Shown here: positions 1 through 11,828 of the stretch, one piece after another | How positions within the stretch are numbered: the first letter of the stretch is position 1 | Layout: each line of letters opens with the position of its first letter | Source of the DNA: Dipteris shenzhenensis | Taxonomy: Eukaryota > Polypodiophyta > Polypodiopsida > Gleicheniales | Assembly (NCBI GenBank): GCA_047967505.1 | Contig: CM106539.1 | DNA length: 64,000 bases | Strand: one strand, 5' to 3' | The notes under the pieces: model-generated | Databases searched by the model: none | What the model was told of the DNA's origin: nothing | Seen by the model: only the letters and a program-made list of their open reading frames with translations | Translations under genes and position numbers: made by a program

Positions 1-1
1 G

Positions 2-310
2 TCTACAGATGGGCCAGTTATCATTTATTGTGACAACATGAGCAGTATACACTTGGCAAATAACCCAGTCTATCATGCTAGAAAAAAGCACATTGAGGTG
101 CATTATCACTATGTGCGGGAGATGGTTTTACTAGGTCTTATTGATCTAGTTTATGTCAGCACAGAGGATCAAGTAGCTAACATATTCATGAAGGCATTAG
201 GCGCAGAGAAGCTGCACAACTTCAGAGACATGCTTGGTGTGCAAGAATTGGGATTGAGCTCGAGGGGGAGTGTTGAGATATCGAGCTCCACTCATGATAT
301 GCTAGGGTGA
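2..310 (+). CDS. Ty1-copia polyprotein, C-terminal RNase H end (partial)
   Basis: This is the last part of a copia Pol polyprotein that enters from the left edge. The frame reads the typical RNase H tail: CDNMSSIHLANNPVYHARKKH, then HIEVHYHYVREMV, then the closing region VANIFMKALGAEKLHNFRDMLG. In copia elements this domain removes the RNA strand during reverse transcription. The reading frame has no stop before it runs into the LTR and ends at 310, which is usual for the family. The polypurine stretch CGAGGGGGAG (261-270) sits directly before the LTR and fits the plus-strand primer. The rest of Pol lies outside the window, so the state of the element cannot be judged. Confidence 0.9.
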   Translation, partial: STDGPVIIYCDNMSSIHLANNPVYHARKKHIEVHYHYVREMVLLGLIDLVYVSTEDQVANIFMKALGAEKLHNFRDMLGVQELGLSSRGSVEISSSTHDMLG

Positions 311-622
311 CCGTTGTGCATTTATGTCACCAACTTGTTAGCTGCAGATGCAGTTGGTACACTGCCCATGAATAATAGCTGGATGACAGCTATCCTTATG
401 TACTCTAGTTTGTGGCTCAGTTAGTATGCCACCTTAGTTAGCTGAGTTTGGTTTGAGACCCACATATAGGGTTCTTCTATTTCTTTGTACTAGAGTTCTT
501 TTGGCTTTCACAACTAAGAAGAGGAAAACTATTTTCAGCCTCCACCTTTGTGTGTATTCCCCCATTGTGTATGTGAGAAAGTTGTAAGTGAGACTCCTTC
601 CTTCTCTTCCACTATCTTCACA
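271..622 (+). mobile_element. 3' LTR of the copia element
   Basis: The LTR starts TGTTGAGATA right after the polypurine tract and ends TATCTTCACA; the two ends are imperfect inverted repeats of each other and give the canonical TG...CA borders. The length of 352 bp is normal for copia. The target duplication cannot be checked because the 5' LTR is outside the window; the five bases after it are GTTAC. Confidence 0.8.
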
Positions 623-1289
623 GTTACATATGATGAGTGACCCCCCCAAGCCATCCCTACCCTAAAGAGGACTTGAAGAGGTTGTTAAAACCATTAATAT
701 TAGATGGAAAGCTAGTGATGGAATATATACATGGAAGAATAGATTTTTGAAAAATCTAGGACAAAAGAATCCCAAAGATAATTTCAACTCTCTTATGTCC
801 AACAATAAAATTCTAAGGATTGGCAAAGGATATGGGCATTCTAAAAGATGTGAATTGGCAGAACATACTCCTTGGCAATGTAGCTAGAGTGAATCATAGA
901 AAATGGTCTACAATTAGGGAGCATGCTCTCTAGTTCATTTGGCTATCCAAGAGCAATTTTACATTTAATAACTTAGTTTCTAAACCTGTTCTAAGAGTTA
1001 TGAAACGGTTCAAAAAAAACTCATATACTCTCTTTATGTTGATTTTGGTACAAATTCTGTGCTTATGCTTGTCTTTCTTTCTTCCCTCCATCATATTTCT
1101 CTCTCCTTGACTCTTTCTGGCTTCTACTTGACCACTCCCCTTCACCAATTGCATGTATTGTACTCACTAGTATTGGTCATGGCTACATTCTTGAAGTTTC
1201 TGCTCCAAGTCCCACCAAACATAGAGATTGCTAGAGTCTCATAGCCAGCTCATAGCCCCATTCTTTTAGTCTGTAAAGCCACCTCAGCC
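623..1289. other. Unassigned sequence between two retroelements
   Basis: No gene or recognisable repeat was found. Around 700-860 the plus strand weakly resembles a LINE endonuclease stretch (a DGIYTWKNRF-like reading), but the reading breaks quickly, so no call is made. The right part borders the decayed gypsy element and may contain its 3' LTR, which I could not delimit. Confidence 0.4.
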
Positions 1290-2190
1290 TTAAGCTCCTT
1301 TTCCCTATGTATGGCCTGGAGGGTCTATAGGGTGACCATAGTATCTTTTCAATTTACTCCCGCTAAGGCAACCATCCATTTCCATTTTGTCCAAGGTAAC
1401 TATTCAGCATGCGCCTTATGGAGTAATGTTCACTACATGGTAGGGATCCATGCCCCTATATTTAAGGTTAATTTTGGTGTTGCAAACACTATAGAGGAGT
1501 GCGAGGTCTCCTTCCTTGAGGTCCTTGTTTTTTAGGTTGTGGTCAAACCATTTTTTGCATCACGCCTTCTCCACTTCGAGGTAGTAGGCTACATGCAATC
1601 TTGTTTCATCTAGCCATTAGATCGATTAAGTGCTCCACCAATGCATTTTTGATGAGCCTTTCATTTATCGTGATGTGGAGGCTAGACACTACATATTCCA
1701 TTGGCATAAGTATTTCCACCCCAAAGGCTAGGTTGAAGAGGGTGCAATTCATGGCCACTTTGTAAGATGTTTGGTAAGCCCAGAATGCGGTGATGAGCTT
1801 ATGTTCGATATGATTGGCTTCCACTGTGCAAGGTATAATCTTGCAGGATGTCTTGTTTGAGCTGTCGACTAAGCTGTTTGCCCTAGGGTTAATATGGCAT
1901 CAACTTCTGATGTATGATCATGAATTCACAAGTAAGGATCGCTATATTTTCATTGTGGAAATGAGTTCCTTGGTCACTGACATTGCAATTCCAAGGGGCA
2001 CCCAAACCATATGATGACTCGCGCATCATCTTTTCTTGTGGCTCGCCCCTCCACCCATTTGGTGAAATAATCTATGGCTAGGATAATGTATCTAGACTCT
2101 ATTCCTGTAGCAATTAGGCCTATTGGGCCAATAAATTCTATGCCCCATTTCTCAAAGGTTAATATTCCTGTTAGGGACATCATGTCCGCT
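1290..2190 (-). pseudogene. Gypsy integrase (core and C-terminal GPY/F-like module), broken
   Basis: The reading from 2183 gives FEKWGIEFIGPI and RYIILAIDYFTKWVEGRA, which is the first catalytic-Asp region of a retroviral-type integrase core. From 1824 it gives FWAYQTSYKVAMNCTLFNLAFG and MPMEYVVSSLHI, the core end. From about 1560 it gives KWFDHNLKNKDLKEGDLALL, then KYRGMDPYHVV and SGSKLKRYYG, the C-terminal module typical of plant gypsy integrases. The pieces lie in different frames with stops between them (for example after NITP), so no working enzyme is encoded. The family assignment is firm; the subclade is not. Confidence 0.85.
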
Positions 2191-2424
2191 TTCTGTGGAT
2201 TTTGTAATCTTTGGCAGGCGTCATAATGCTTTATAAACTTAGTTGCATCTCCAAAGAAAGTTGGCCATCATAGGCATTCTTGCAACACTTTATGTGCCGT
2301 AATGTCAGCAGGGGCAAAAAAGTGATCACCTATTATCCCAAAATGAGCACGTCGATGTATTCATGCATGCACACACATCTGCTCATGATGTCATCCTTGC
2401 CCATGTGGTATAGTTGGCTTGTAA

Positions 2425-3230
2425 TTAGCTGATATGGTGCTGCGTCCTTGATGAGTTTGTGACCTCTATCCCTCGTAGGACGTGGTTCTTCCCTCTAAGT
2501 ACCGCAATTGTGAAGTCAAACTCCAAAAGGATTAGCATCCACCTTGTGGTGTGTCCCATCATGTAGGGCTTGTTAACCAAATACAATAAGGTTTGATGAT
2601 CTACAAAAAGGAAGAACTTGTTGGCTAGCACGTTCCTAAACTCTTATCTGTGTAGACCATGGCAGTCTATTGTTGTGTAATTAACCTTGGCATCATTTAA
2701 TTGTTGACTAGCAAAGTACACTGGATAGTCTAGGTTGTACTCCCTTGGTTGTGCTAACACACATCCAATGGAAATGTTTGAAGCATCTAAGTGGACATGG
2801 AATATTAGATTCTACGCAATACTGGTGCTATGTCCAGAGCTAGCTTGAGGGTCTCAAAGGACTTATGACATTCCTTGGTCCACTCAAAGACTAATAACAA
2901 CTTATACAATGGCCAGGCTATGTCTGCATAAAATAGGATGGCATCAACCTTCTAGTTCTGGTAGGTTATGGGGATAGCTATAGTAGTATCATCACCTTCA
3001 AAGTATTGGCTTAACGTATTGATGGGGACCTTGGGTAGGTTCCAGTTTTCCCCCTACAGTTGGTCGACTTTGGGGCTAGTAGGATCTTGGGGCAAGAATT
3101 TCCCGTTCCTCCAATTTGAGAGGTCTCACCAGAGGGTAGGATTCCTTCTTAACAGGGATGCGATTGGTATCTTAACCTTTGTGGAGAGGAAGGTCTATAA
3201 CCCAATGCTATTGCATGGTTCTTGAGAGGT
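2425..3230 (-). pseudogene. Gypsy RT end and RNase H, broken
   Basis: At 2631-2425 the minus strand reads KFFLFVDHQTLLYLVNKPYMM, then TRWMLILLEFDFTIAVLRG, the conserved end of the gypsy RNase H domain (VDH...YLVNKP...RW...LLEFDF). Upstream to about 3230 the reverse strand continues with weaker RT connection-like sequence interrupted by stops. It would have belonged to the same Pol as the integrase at 1290-2190. No RT catalytic box was found, so that part is deleted or beyond recognition. Confidence 0.7.
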
Positions 3231-3238
3231 CTCTTAAC

Positions 3239-3628
3239 CTATTGACGGATCCTCGAAACTATAGATGTCTCCTTCCTCTTGTAGGTTCTGTAGCACTGAG
3301 TCCTCTTGGAATATTTTGCTGCATTCAAGTTTGGAGCCTCTAATTTACCAGAGCTCGATAGTTCCTCTTCTTCCACCCTCTCTGGCACCCTAAGTTCCTT
3401 TGCCCCTTTATGGGTGGTCAGGTGGTCTGAGTGGATGGTACTTGACCCTCTGTTAGCCTTGAGCCTATGCTTGAATTTCTCTTGGCATTCCCGTACCAAG
3501 TTTTGAGCATCTATTAAGTGTTGTTTCTCCCAGCCCGGGTCTAGATATGTTTCTTTATATGAAGGTGGGGAGGTGAGACCTTGGGATCGCACTGGCCTAT
3601 TTACATCCGGGTGTGGGGGCATACTCAA
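3239..3628 (-). pseudogene. Gypsy gag-pol linker region, unassigned
   Basis: An open stretch of about 129 residues lies between the CCHC knuckle and the RT remnant of the minus-strand gypsy element. It is charged and rich in Ser, Glu and Lys (ERVEEEELSSSGKLEAPNL), with no visible aspartic-protease triad. Its position is where protease or linker would sit. Function cannot be assigned from sequence. Confidence 0.35.
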
Positions 3629-3914
3629 TTCATCCTAGAAGAGGGATGATCCAGAGGTAGAGGAGGTGGTGAGGGTGGTTATCTCCTCGTTTTAACCATC
3701 TTGGATGAGCACTGGCTCGGTTCCTTCACCCGCCCTGGTGGTGACCTTGCTGGACCTAGTTTGTAGGGGTTGGCACATCTTGGGGTTTTGCAGCATGGGT
3801 GTTTTGTCCTTCCTTGCCTACTACTTCATTTCCTTGCCTATAACCCTATTCAATACTCAACAAATTGATGCTAGTACTCTTAGGCAGGGTGGCCAAAGTT
3901 GCTATTCTCCTCAA

Positions 3915-3965
3915 GGGGCAATCCTTGAATAAATGCTCCACTCTACACCCAGTACACAAGGGCAT
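3915..3965 (-). other. Gag zinc-knuckle remnant (CCHC)
   Basis: The minus strand reads CTGCRVEHLFKDCPL, a C-x2-C-x3-H-x4-C motif. The standard Gag nucleocapsid knuckle is C-x2-C-x4-H-x4-C, so one residue is missing. It sits between the capsid-like part of gag and pol, where the RNA-binding nucleocapsid is expected. Confidence 0.6.
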
Positions 3966-4395
3966 GGGGCCTGTTGTGTGTGGAACCACCGAGGCAAGAT
4001 CCCTATATGGGAAGTCCTTTAGAAAGTGCGGCCTTTGGTATTTAGCATGACATCAGAGGGTTCTTTGAGCCCTTATACGGGCATTCACTTGCCTTTTGTA
4101 GACCTTGGCAAGTATAGCATTGGATCAGGGGCCTCCATGCCATGGAGTTCATGTCTCTTTCCCTTGTGGCCATGGGGGCTATCTAGAACACTAGGACATA
4201 TTGATCCTCATGTAAGAGGTAGTGACTTATGATGCTACTTCCCTCCTCACAAGGAAAATAGTCAGGGTGTCTGTGATCCTATTCTAGATCCTCCCAATCA
4301 TTGGGTAGTTCCCCCACCAACACTTGGTTTCTTGGAGTTATACAAGGTGGGGGAGGTTGCAAACCATGGGTGGTGGTAAGAGAGCCTGTTGTTCC

Positions 4396-5500
4396 CTATA
4401 TTGTCCTCAATTGGCTAGAGGGGCACCTTGTGCATTCATCAGGTTGGGTGGGGCCATTAGGGCTAGTGGGGCTCTCACTTGATAAATCGATTGTGGGGAA
4501 CGACCCTTGGGAATCGCCATAGAAGGGTGTCATGGTTTCCCCATTTATAGTAGTGTGCATCGTAGAGTGCTTGCCTTGCCTTAAGGTAGGGTCACTCATT
4601 GGAGGGGTGTTTGCCGTTGCATACCCTGCACCATACATTGTCTCTTCTGGGAAACAAGTGGGGGTTACTTGATGCCTCCTTGGAGGTCCCTGACTTCCCA
4701 CTGCTGACCCAGCTGATTTAGTAAGTTGGAGGCCAACTCGCTCGTATTAAATCCCTTAGGTTCATTCTTCTCCTTCTTGGTAGCCTTTATACTAGATGAC
4801 CTTATTAATTGTGATACCTCATATGGAGTTGTAGTTTTGTCCTTGACAACCTTATCCATCATATTATCACTTTTATAAGAATGGCTACCTTGCCCCGCAA
4901 AGTTCGAAGGACGTGGTATTCATAACCATTAAGTGGTCATGCAGCTTGGGATCTTCCAGTCCGATGAGGAAGCATGGTAGCAATTGTTCAATGCTCATCC
5001 TCTCATGTGATTTGCAATGGGAATTGAGGTGTTTGATCCTAGCAATGTAATCATAGAGGGATTCCTTCTTGTTCTGTTTCACCTCATATAAATGATTAAT
5101 TGGGCTCCACTTATGGCCACTAGGGGCAAACCCTACAATGAATTATTTTTGTAATGCCTTCGAGTTGACTTTCTCTTTTGGGCTAAATGCCCTATACCAT
5201 TGGCCTACCTTGCCATCCAGACTCAGGTGAAAGGCATTAACCATTTCTAGATTTCCAGGAGCACCAAAGGCTTTGCATATTTGCTGGAATCACTCCATGT
5301 TCCCCAAGAAATTTAGTTATGAACTTGGAAATGTCTATGGGTTGAGTCCTAGAGAAATTGGTGATCCTGCTGGGAATACCGGTGTCGCCAGAGGTGGGGC
5401 AGGCACAAATTTCGCCAACCTCTGTCTGGTGATTTTTGATGGTTTTCTAGTTTTGCTTCCAGCTCTGAGTATTTGTGGGTGCTATGACCTAAACTACCTA
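4396..5500 (-). pseudogene. Gypsy gag (capsid-like), broken
   Basis: From 5082 the minus strand reads KQNKKESLYDYIARIKHLN, then ERMSIEQLLPCFLIGLEDPKL, the pattern of plant retrotransposon gag proteins, where a short repeat (ESLxDYxxRFKxL...LLPxFLxGL) marks the capsid C-terminal region. From 4862 to 4396 it continues with a low-complexity, Thr/Pro/Ser-rich tail. Frames are interrupted near 4880 and 4700. Gag would form the particle that packages element RNA in the cytoplasm. Confidence 0.65.
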
Positions 5501-5577
5501 CACTAAGGAAAAAAGAGTAAAAAACATCAAATTTTGGTGCATGAATGAGAGACTTCTACATGTGGGACTGTCAACAC

Positions 5578-5760
5578 TCAAAAATGACTTTGAATTTGAG
5601 CTTCCATCTTCATTTTTGGGTGTTTTTGTTGGATTTTCCTTTCTGCAACCCCATTCTGCTGAGGGGTAGACCTGCATGAGTACTTCCTTTGAATAAAGCT
5701 CGAAGTTACTCTTGAAACAATGACCAATGTGTAAATGATGAGATAAGGCAAGTGCAATGA
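5578..5760 (-). pseudogene. Ty1-copia integrase scrap
   Basis: The minus strand reads YSCRSTPQQNGVAERK at about 5700-5630, the hallmark STPQQNGVAERKN box of copia integrases (end of the DDE core, containing the catalytic Glu). The resemblance stops just after this box. It is a short fragment of a different retroelement class from the neighbouring gypsy element. Confidence 0.75.
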
Positions 5761-5799
5761 AAAATCATACCTTGAACTCCCCGATAGTGGTGCCAAAGA

Positions 5800-7637
5800 T
5801 GTGTAGTCTCAACGGTGACTCACGTTTCATGGGGATATTGAAGGAATGCAGATGGATCCTCCACTCCAAGCTACTCCTTGTGAGAGCAATGCAAAGCACG
5901 AGCCATCTACAAGTGTCACTCAATCATCTCCGAGATTGTCACAATGTGTCTCCATGATAGAAAGAGGAAAGGGGGAGAGGGGAGAACGGAGGGAGAAGGA
6001 GAAGGGAAGAGGAGAGTGAAGGGGGATGGATTGGCAAACAAAAAGGCACTCCAAGGGAAACAAGAGAACGCCCAAAAACACTCTTGCAAGAGAAGAGGGA
6101 CTCATTTGTATTCCAAACTTGTGCATAAAACAATGAAGATCAAAGTCAACCATTTGGTCTTTTATACAAGTCACCTTTTTAAGGGAGGGCCAACCCTTTC
6201 CCTTATAACACACTCTCTCATATTTCTTTGGTTATAACCACTTGGTACCATATGGTGCCAAGGCAGTTAGTTTTGGCTCACTAGGATGGGAAAAGGGTAG
6301 TTGAGTGAATGATGGTAGTCGGGTTAACTCTCTAGAGTGTACAATTGACAAAAGAAAGTACAATGTAGTTATCTCTAAAACTGGCCTTGTAGTACCAACA
6401 CCATGTTTATTTGCCATAAGAAAACATGCATATAGTCACCCAATATCTCAAATGGTGTGGTTGTGCAATATCATATGCACGCATGCATGGAAATTTGACT
6501 CCAACATTAATCTTATACTAGATATTATCCTGAATGTTTAGCCTATGTAGGAAGGGACATCCCTTCCACAAGAAGAGGTTGACTCTCATAGCAGATTGGG
6601 CTTCAAGGAGACAGATGGGTTTGGATGAAGTTAACAAAGGACTACATGTGTAGCTACAAAGAGCAACATGGGCAAAGGCATCTTCGAAAAAATTCAGCTT
6701 GCAATGATCCTTAATGCATGTATTGTATAGAAAAGGGTTGTAAAGTTGGCTAAACATGAAGTTTTTATGATAGAAAGCAAGGGCAACAACTCAGCTAGCT
6801 AGTGGCTCGCAACATGAAATGGCAATAGAAGACACACCATGTTGCACATGTCTAGACTTCCAAGAAGCAAGGGGCGGGGAGAATATGTTGCCATAGTGGG
6901 CTGGGAGAATACGTATTTGTCAGAGCTCACGAGACAATGAACGAGAACTCAATTATTGCTAAAGGATAAGACGTGTGATGGAAGTATGCTGGAAATAGCA
7001 TACATGCAAAGAAAAGCACTACGAGCTTTTTGATCACAAAACCAAGATATTTTTAGAGAAAAGAAGTCTGAGCATGTCGATCACGAAACCAAGATAGGAG
7101 TAGTTGACACAAAAAATAACGTAACTTTTTGCTCCAAAGTCTGATCGGAATGTGTAATAGCATAAAACAAAGAGCACGATGAGAGCTACGATCTGCCTCG
7201 GGGGGGTCGGTCATCATATGTAACCCTATCACGTGAGTTCAACACAAGGATATTTTTAATTTCTAAAAGTTACACAAATTAATATACATAAGGGAGTTTT
7301 TAAAATAAATTTGGAAAAATTTTACAGATTTCTATAGAAAAAGGGTACATTTTATTAGTGAAAATTTTATACATAAGGGAATTTACAAATAGTCCTTAAA
7401 CGCATGTGATATAGAGGGTTTATACATAGTGAACCCCCCGAGTGATCTATGAAGTGATCTTTGATCTCTTTGATACTGATAACTTTCTCAAATTTGCACC
7501 AGATGACCTCTAAAAGACCACATCAATTTAAAGATGTCAAAATCGACAAGAGAAAATAAGTGATGAGATACTGAAATATCTATGTAATGAAATCAACAAG
7601 TATTACTTCCTATTTTTCATTGTTAGAGTGAGCGTAT
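5800..7637. other. Unassigned intergenic sequence
   Basis: No coding region could be supported. Around 5960-6010 there is a purine-rich low-complexity stretch. Part of 7270-7400 (AAAAGGGTACATTTTATTAG and an ACATAAGGGA motif) resembles 17330-17400, so a diffuse interspersed repeat may be present. Confidence 0.4.
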
Positions 7638-7672
7638 CACACACACACACACACACGCGCGCGCACACACAC

Positions 7673-7766
<94 letters not shown>
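7638..7766. repeat. (CA)n microsatellite, 129 bp
   Basis: This is a nearly perfect CA dinucleotide run with a short CGCGCGCG interruption near 7657 and one AA slip near 7673. It creates spurious open frames of alternating His/Thr or Cys/Val that are not genes. Confidence 0.97.
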
Positions 7767-7768
<2 letters not shown>

Positions 7769-9573
7769 GTAGAAGGACACCCAACGCATTTTTTTAACAC
7801 CCATGCATGATGCATGGTATGTAAGAAATGTGAAAATATGCATGACCTACCACAAAAATGATATTTGATCCACCTCAAACACTGTGAGTACATGTGTTAT
7901 AAAAAATTTAAGAGGTAGTCTAACTTTTGTTTGAGCAATACAACAAGGTTACATTGTATTACAAATTTGGTGACATTTTTCTAAATGGAAATATGGATGC
8001 TATTTATTTTTCTAAATGGAAATATTGATGCTATTTATTTTTCCACAGAGCTTATTGACATAATTATCAATTAAAAAGAGCAATACTACTAATTTTTATT
8101 CTTTTCATTCATCTAGTGCACTTTTTACTATAGGACTAGCACTTTGTGACATAATTTAGTAGGTGTAATGTTGTTTTTGTAAATGTCTTCAAGCTCATTG
8201 GCATCCAAAAAATTCATCACCGAAGGGAAAATTTTTCAATGGGTCTTGTGTTCAATTGGTCTTGTGTGACTGCGCATGGTGCAAAGGTGTTATAACGAGA
8301 ATATGCACCATATCAATGACACACATTCAAAATTATGATTGCTTCCAACCTTTACTTGATGTTGACTGAACTTAGCAAAATATTTTTGCTAAGTTTTTAA
8401 TTTGATAAAGGTGCTTATCCTTTGGAATATGACTTTTCCATTCCAATTCAATAAAATCTTTCATGCAAGGAGATAAACTTGTTTGAAGATAAGGGAAGGA
8501 AACAAAAGAAAAATGAGTGTCTCTGTGGCAACACAAAGCTGACACCTTTTATCTTTATAATTGTGAAGAAGTGGATCAAATAATATGAAAAAGAAAGAGC
8601 TAAAAGAGAGGAGGACGGGAAGGCAGTGGCAAAGGACTATCGAAGTAGGCCTTATTCTTGGGAGTTATCAGCAATGCCTTCTAAATGCACCATTGATTGG
8701 TTGGAAGATGCCAGTCTAAGAGTGGAGATTGTGACACAGAGGGAGGAGGAATTTGCACATTGTTGTACTTCATATGTATAATTATATTGCTTTGATTTAT
8801 ATTAATTTATAACATTTATGTATACGCTAAAGAAAATTCCATTGTTTGATTTGTAGTACCATTTGTGCAATGCAATATGGGGATACGGTAGTCACTTTTG
8901 AGTAAAGAAAATTGGTGTAAAGTGTAACAAATCTGATTAAGGAGTCATGTCCAATTAACTTTTTACAAGACAGTAGAGATAGAGAAAGGGATACAAATCT
9001 CATTTGAAAAGTGAATCACTTTAGAACACACAAGAAATTTAGCAAATGAATTTTAAACTCTTTAGCAAATGTGCTTCAAGCTACAATCAGGAAGGATCTA
9101 ATAGGGTTTTTTGGAATTTACTCAAAAAGAAATTGGGATTGTGTTACTAAAGATATTCATTCTACTATTGCATTGTGAGTAAGTAAGATTTTTTCTTATA
9201 TTGGTGTCTTGCCCTTGGATTTCATATCATGAACTTTTTCTCAAATATATCTCAACACAACTGAGTGGACAACCCAGTGGTGGTTTGTGATTCAAGTTGT
9301 GCCTAGAAAGCTGCATATATTCAAGGATGCAAAATTGGAGCATGAAATAGAAGATCTACAAATAATGTGTTGTAAGCTATCACTTCCAATGTACCTTCTA
9401 CTACAAGAGTTTTGGAATGTGATGCTAAAGATGTAGGAGACTCGGCCACGGAAGCTCAAGAGGATGAGAATCAATCTTGTGAGGGAAACTTGGAAGATCT
9501 AAAAGAGGGCTTGATTAATTGGAGAAATATGGAGGACAACATTGATAAAAATATTTTTGTTTATAAAAATAGT
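7767..9573. other. AT-rich unassigned sequence
   Basis: Nothing recognisable apart from one short local duplication at about 7980-8043 (TTTTTCTAAATGGAAATAT followed by GATGCTATTTATT, twice). No gene is supported. Confidence 0.4.
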
Positions 9574-10130
9574 TGCATTTAATTTGATTCTTGCAAGGCA
9601 CTGGGGAGGCGCTGGGTGAGACCCCACACCTATCCAAAAATTTCAATGGTAAACTTTGGAGATTTTGACAAGTTTTTGTTGATGGTGTGTTTTATTTCAA
9701 AGCATTATCGACAGAAAATTGGATGCTAGTATCGATACTTCCTATAGTTTTATCAATATTAATTTAGAGATGGTAGTATCAATGAAGGTAGCTCTTGTAC
9801 TAACATTCATGGTATGGCCTTGAAATGAAAAACTACTGGACAAGAGTTGATGATAAGCCATTTGCATTTAATTTGATTGCTACAAGGTGCAGGGTGAAAC
9901 TCCATGCCTATCCAAAATTTTCAATGGTAAACTTTGGAGATTTTGGTGACAAGTTTTGTTGATGGTGTGTTTAATTTCAGAATATTATCGACAAAAAATT
10001 GAATGCTAATATCGATGCTTCCTACAATTTTATCAATATTAATTTAGAGACGGTAATATCAATTCTAATATCAATGAAGGTATCTCTTGTACTAACATTG
10101 ATGCAGTCTTGAAATAAAAACTAAAGAAAA
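9574..10130. repeat. Two-copy tandem duplication, period about 290 bp
   Basis: GCATTTAATTTGATT begins at 9574 and again at 9864. Both copies continue through TTTCAATGGTAAACTTTGG and TATCAATATTAATTTAGAGA before diverging near 9840 and 10125. Copies differ by scattered substitutions and small gaps, so the duplication is not recent. It lies next to the CACTA end and may be inside that element. Confidence 0.8.
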
Positions 10131-10254
10131 AGTGTTGAGGATAAGCATTGATATTGGTGTGAATGGTGGTAGTGGAAGTTTGGCAACAATCGAATACCTT
10201 GCAGTGCTTGAATGGTCGATTGTTGTGTATTTTTACCACACATAAGCATTTTGT

Positions 10255-10745
10255 ACTGCCACTTATTTGTAAGAAATGGTAGTCTAGAAATGGTTGCCAT
10301 TCTACCATTTCTTCGTAAGAAATGGTAGTCAAGAAATGGCTCCCATATTGTGCTGGCATTTCTTTGTAAGAAATGGCAATAAAGAAGTGGCTACCATTTT
10401 GTGCTACCAATTCTTCATAAGAAATGGCAATGCAAAGATTGTTGCCATTTTTTACTGACATTTCTTCTTAAGAAATGGTAGTCAAGAAATGGATGCCATT
10501 TTGTGTCATAAGAAATGGCAGTGAAGAAATACTTGCAATTTTTTGTTGCCATTTATAAGAAATGGTAGACAAAAAAAGGTTACCCTTGAGAAATTGCAGT
10601 TTAAGATTTGGTTGCCATTTTCAACTACCATTTCTCCAAATATATGGCAGTAACTGTTTGAGAAGTGGTTGCAGTTTCATACCTAAGAAATGGCAAAATT
10701 GAGGATTCAATTCGGGTGCCACTTCCCATTGCCATTTCTACTTAG
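10255..10745 (-). repeat. Subterminal repeat array of a CACTA-like transposon
   Basis: The segment is made of degenerate units of about 55-60 bp built from AAGAAATGGTAGT and its reverse complement (CTACCATTTCTT), in both orientations. Such dense, mixed-orientation subterminal motifs next to a CACTA terminus are typical binding arrays for the TNPA-type protein of the En/Spm superfamily. That role is inferred from position, not shown. Confidence 0.7.
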
Positions 10746-10758
10746 TTTTCTTATAGTG
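10746..10758 (-). mobile_element. CACTA (En/Spm) transposon terminus
   Basis: On the minus strand the element begins CACTATAAGAAAAC, very close to the plant CACTA consensus CACTACAAGAAAA. The subterminal array lies directly inside it. The bases just outside on the plus strand are ATC, which would be one side of the usual 3-bp target duplication. No TNP2-type transposase and no matching opposite terminus was found, so the element is truncated or non-autonomous. Confidence 0.75.
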
Positions 10759-11316
10759 ATCACATATAAGTGTGTCAGCATAGAGATATAGTACACAAAT
10801 TGGAGTATTATCCCTAAAGAGTGCTTGATAAAGGAAACAAGCTACAGATTCCGATATGCAAATATGAAGGATTTTGATGTGTCCAAAGAGTATTGCTAAC
10901 TATAGATTCTTTAATGTGTTTTGCCCCATTGATGTGACACAGATATTACTCATCTAATTTTATGCCACGTTGGATGTGATGCTGATATTGCAAATAATTG
11001 TATGTGCCAATTATGTTGAAAAGCTTGACGTGAAACATTATGATGTAGCAAGCTTTGTAGTGCTATTTTTGCTGGAGATGGCTACATGTCAAAGTGATGA
11101 ACTAACCCACTTGGCACTTGGTGCTGATGTACATTGACATGTTGCATGATTACCTCCGTAAATGTCAATGCATTGCTACTATGGTCCAAGATCTTATAAT
11201 GAATGAATATTGGTAGTGTGTAAACATGATGTCATAATGATCTCTTTTGATAGAGCTTCAATGTTGTTTATGTTTTGCCTTTGTGAATCATTGTTGGTGC
11301 TAGATTATGAAAAACC
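10759..11316. other. Unassigned sequence
   Basis: No gene or repeat recognised in this stretch between the CACTA end and the 254-bp duplication. Confidence 0.4.
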
Positions 11317-11828
11317 TTCCATATGTTGTCCATTAATTGAAAAATATTTGGAGCATTGAATAATCAATTCAGTGATCCATCAATTCTTTTTTATTACACA
11401 AACCTTTATGGCTATTTACCTATAAAATGATAGATTGAATTTTGCCAATAGCTGCTCAATAGAAAGCATGGCTAATGATAGCCTTATGTTGACAATGATG
11501 CTCATGATCTTGATTGCTTTTGCTAAGATTACCAATTAGATTGTCAATATGACTTCAAATGTACACGGACTTCCATATGTTATCCATCAATTGAAAAATC
11601 TTTGGAGCATTGAATAATCAATTCAGTGATCCATCAATTCTTTTCGATTGCACATAAACCTTTATAACTAATTACCTATAAAAGGATAGATTGAATTTTG
11701 CCAATAGCTGCTCAATAGAAAGCATGACTAATGATAGCCTTATGCTTACAACGATCCTCATGATCTTGATTGCATTTGCTAAGATTACCAATTAGATTGT
11801 CAATATGACTTCAAATGTACACGGACTT
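11317..11828. repeat. Tandem duplication, period 254 bp
   Basis: TTCCATATGT begins at 11317 and 11571, and both copies run to GTACACGGAC (ending near 11570 and 11824). The copies are over 90 percent alike by eye, so this is younger than most local duplications here. No coding potential is seen. Confidence 0.9.

Larger units (their letters stand above)
1290..5520 (-). mobile_element. Decayed Ty3-gypsy retrotransposon
   Basis: Read on the minus strand the order is capsid-type gag (about 5500-4665), CCHC knuckle (about 3960-3915), an unassigned linker (3628-3239), RT end and RNase H (about 3230-2425), then integrase (2190-1290). This gag-RT-RH-INT order is that of Ty3-gypsy elements. Frames are broken many times and no LTR pair could be drawn. 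At its 5' side (about 5.6 kb) it abuts a copia integrase scrap, so one element has probably inserted into or recombined with another. Confidence 0.8.

Noticed and set aside
640-900. LINE endonuclease-like reading (DGIYTWKNRF)
   Set aside because: Only about ten residues look right, no catalytic box follows and the frame closes.
5939-6237. Overlapping frames on both strands near 6 kb
   Set aside because: They are produced by a purine-rich stretch; no motif and no counterpart elsewhere in the window.
7628-7893. Open frames of poly-His/Thr and poly-Cys/Val
   Set aside because: They are translations of the (CA)n microsatellite.
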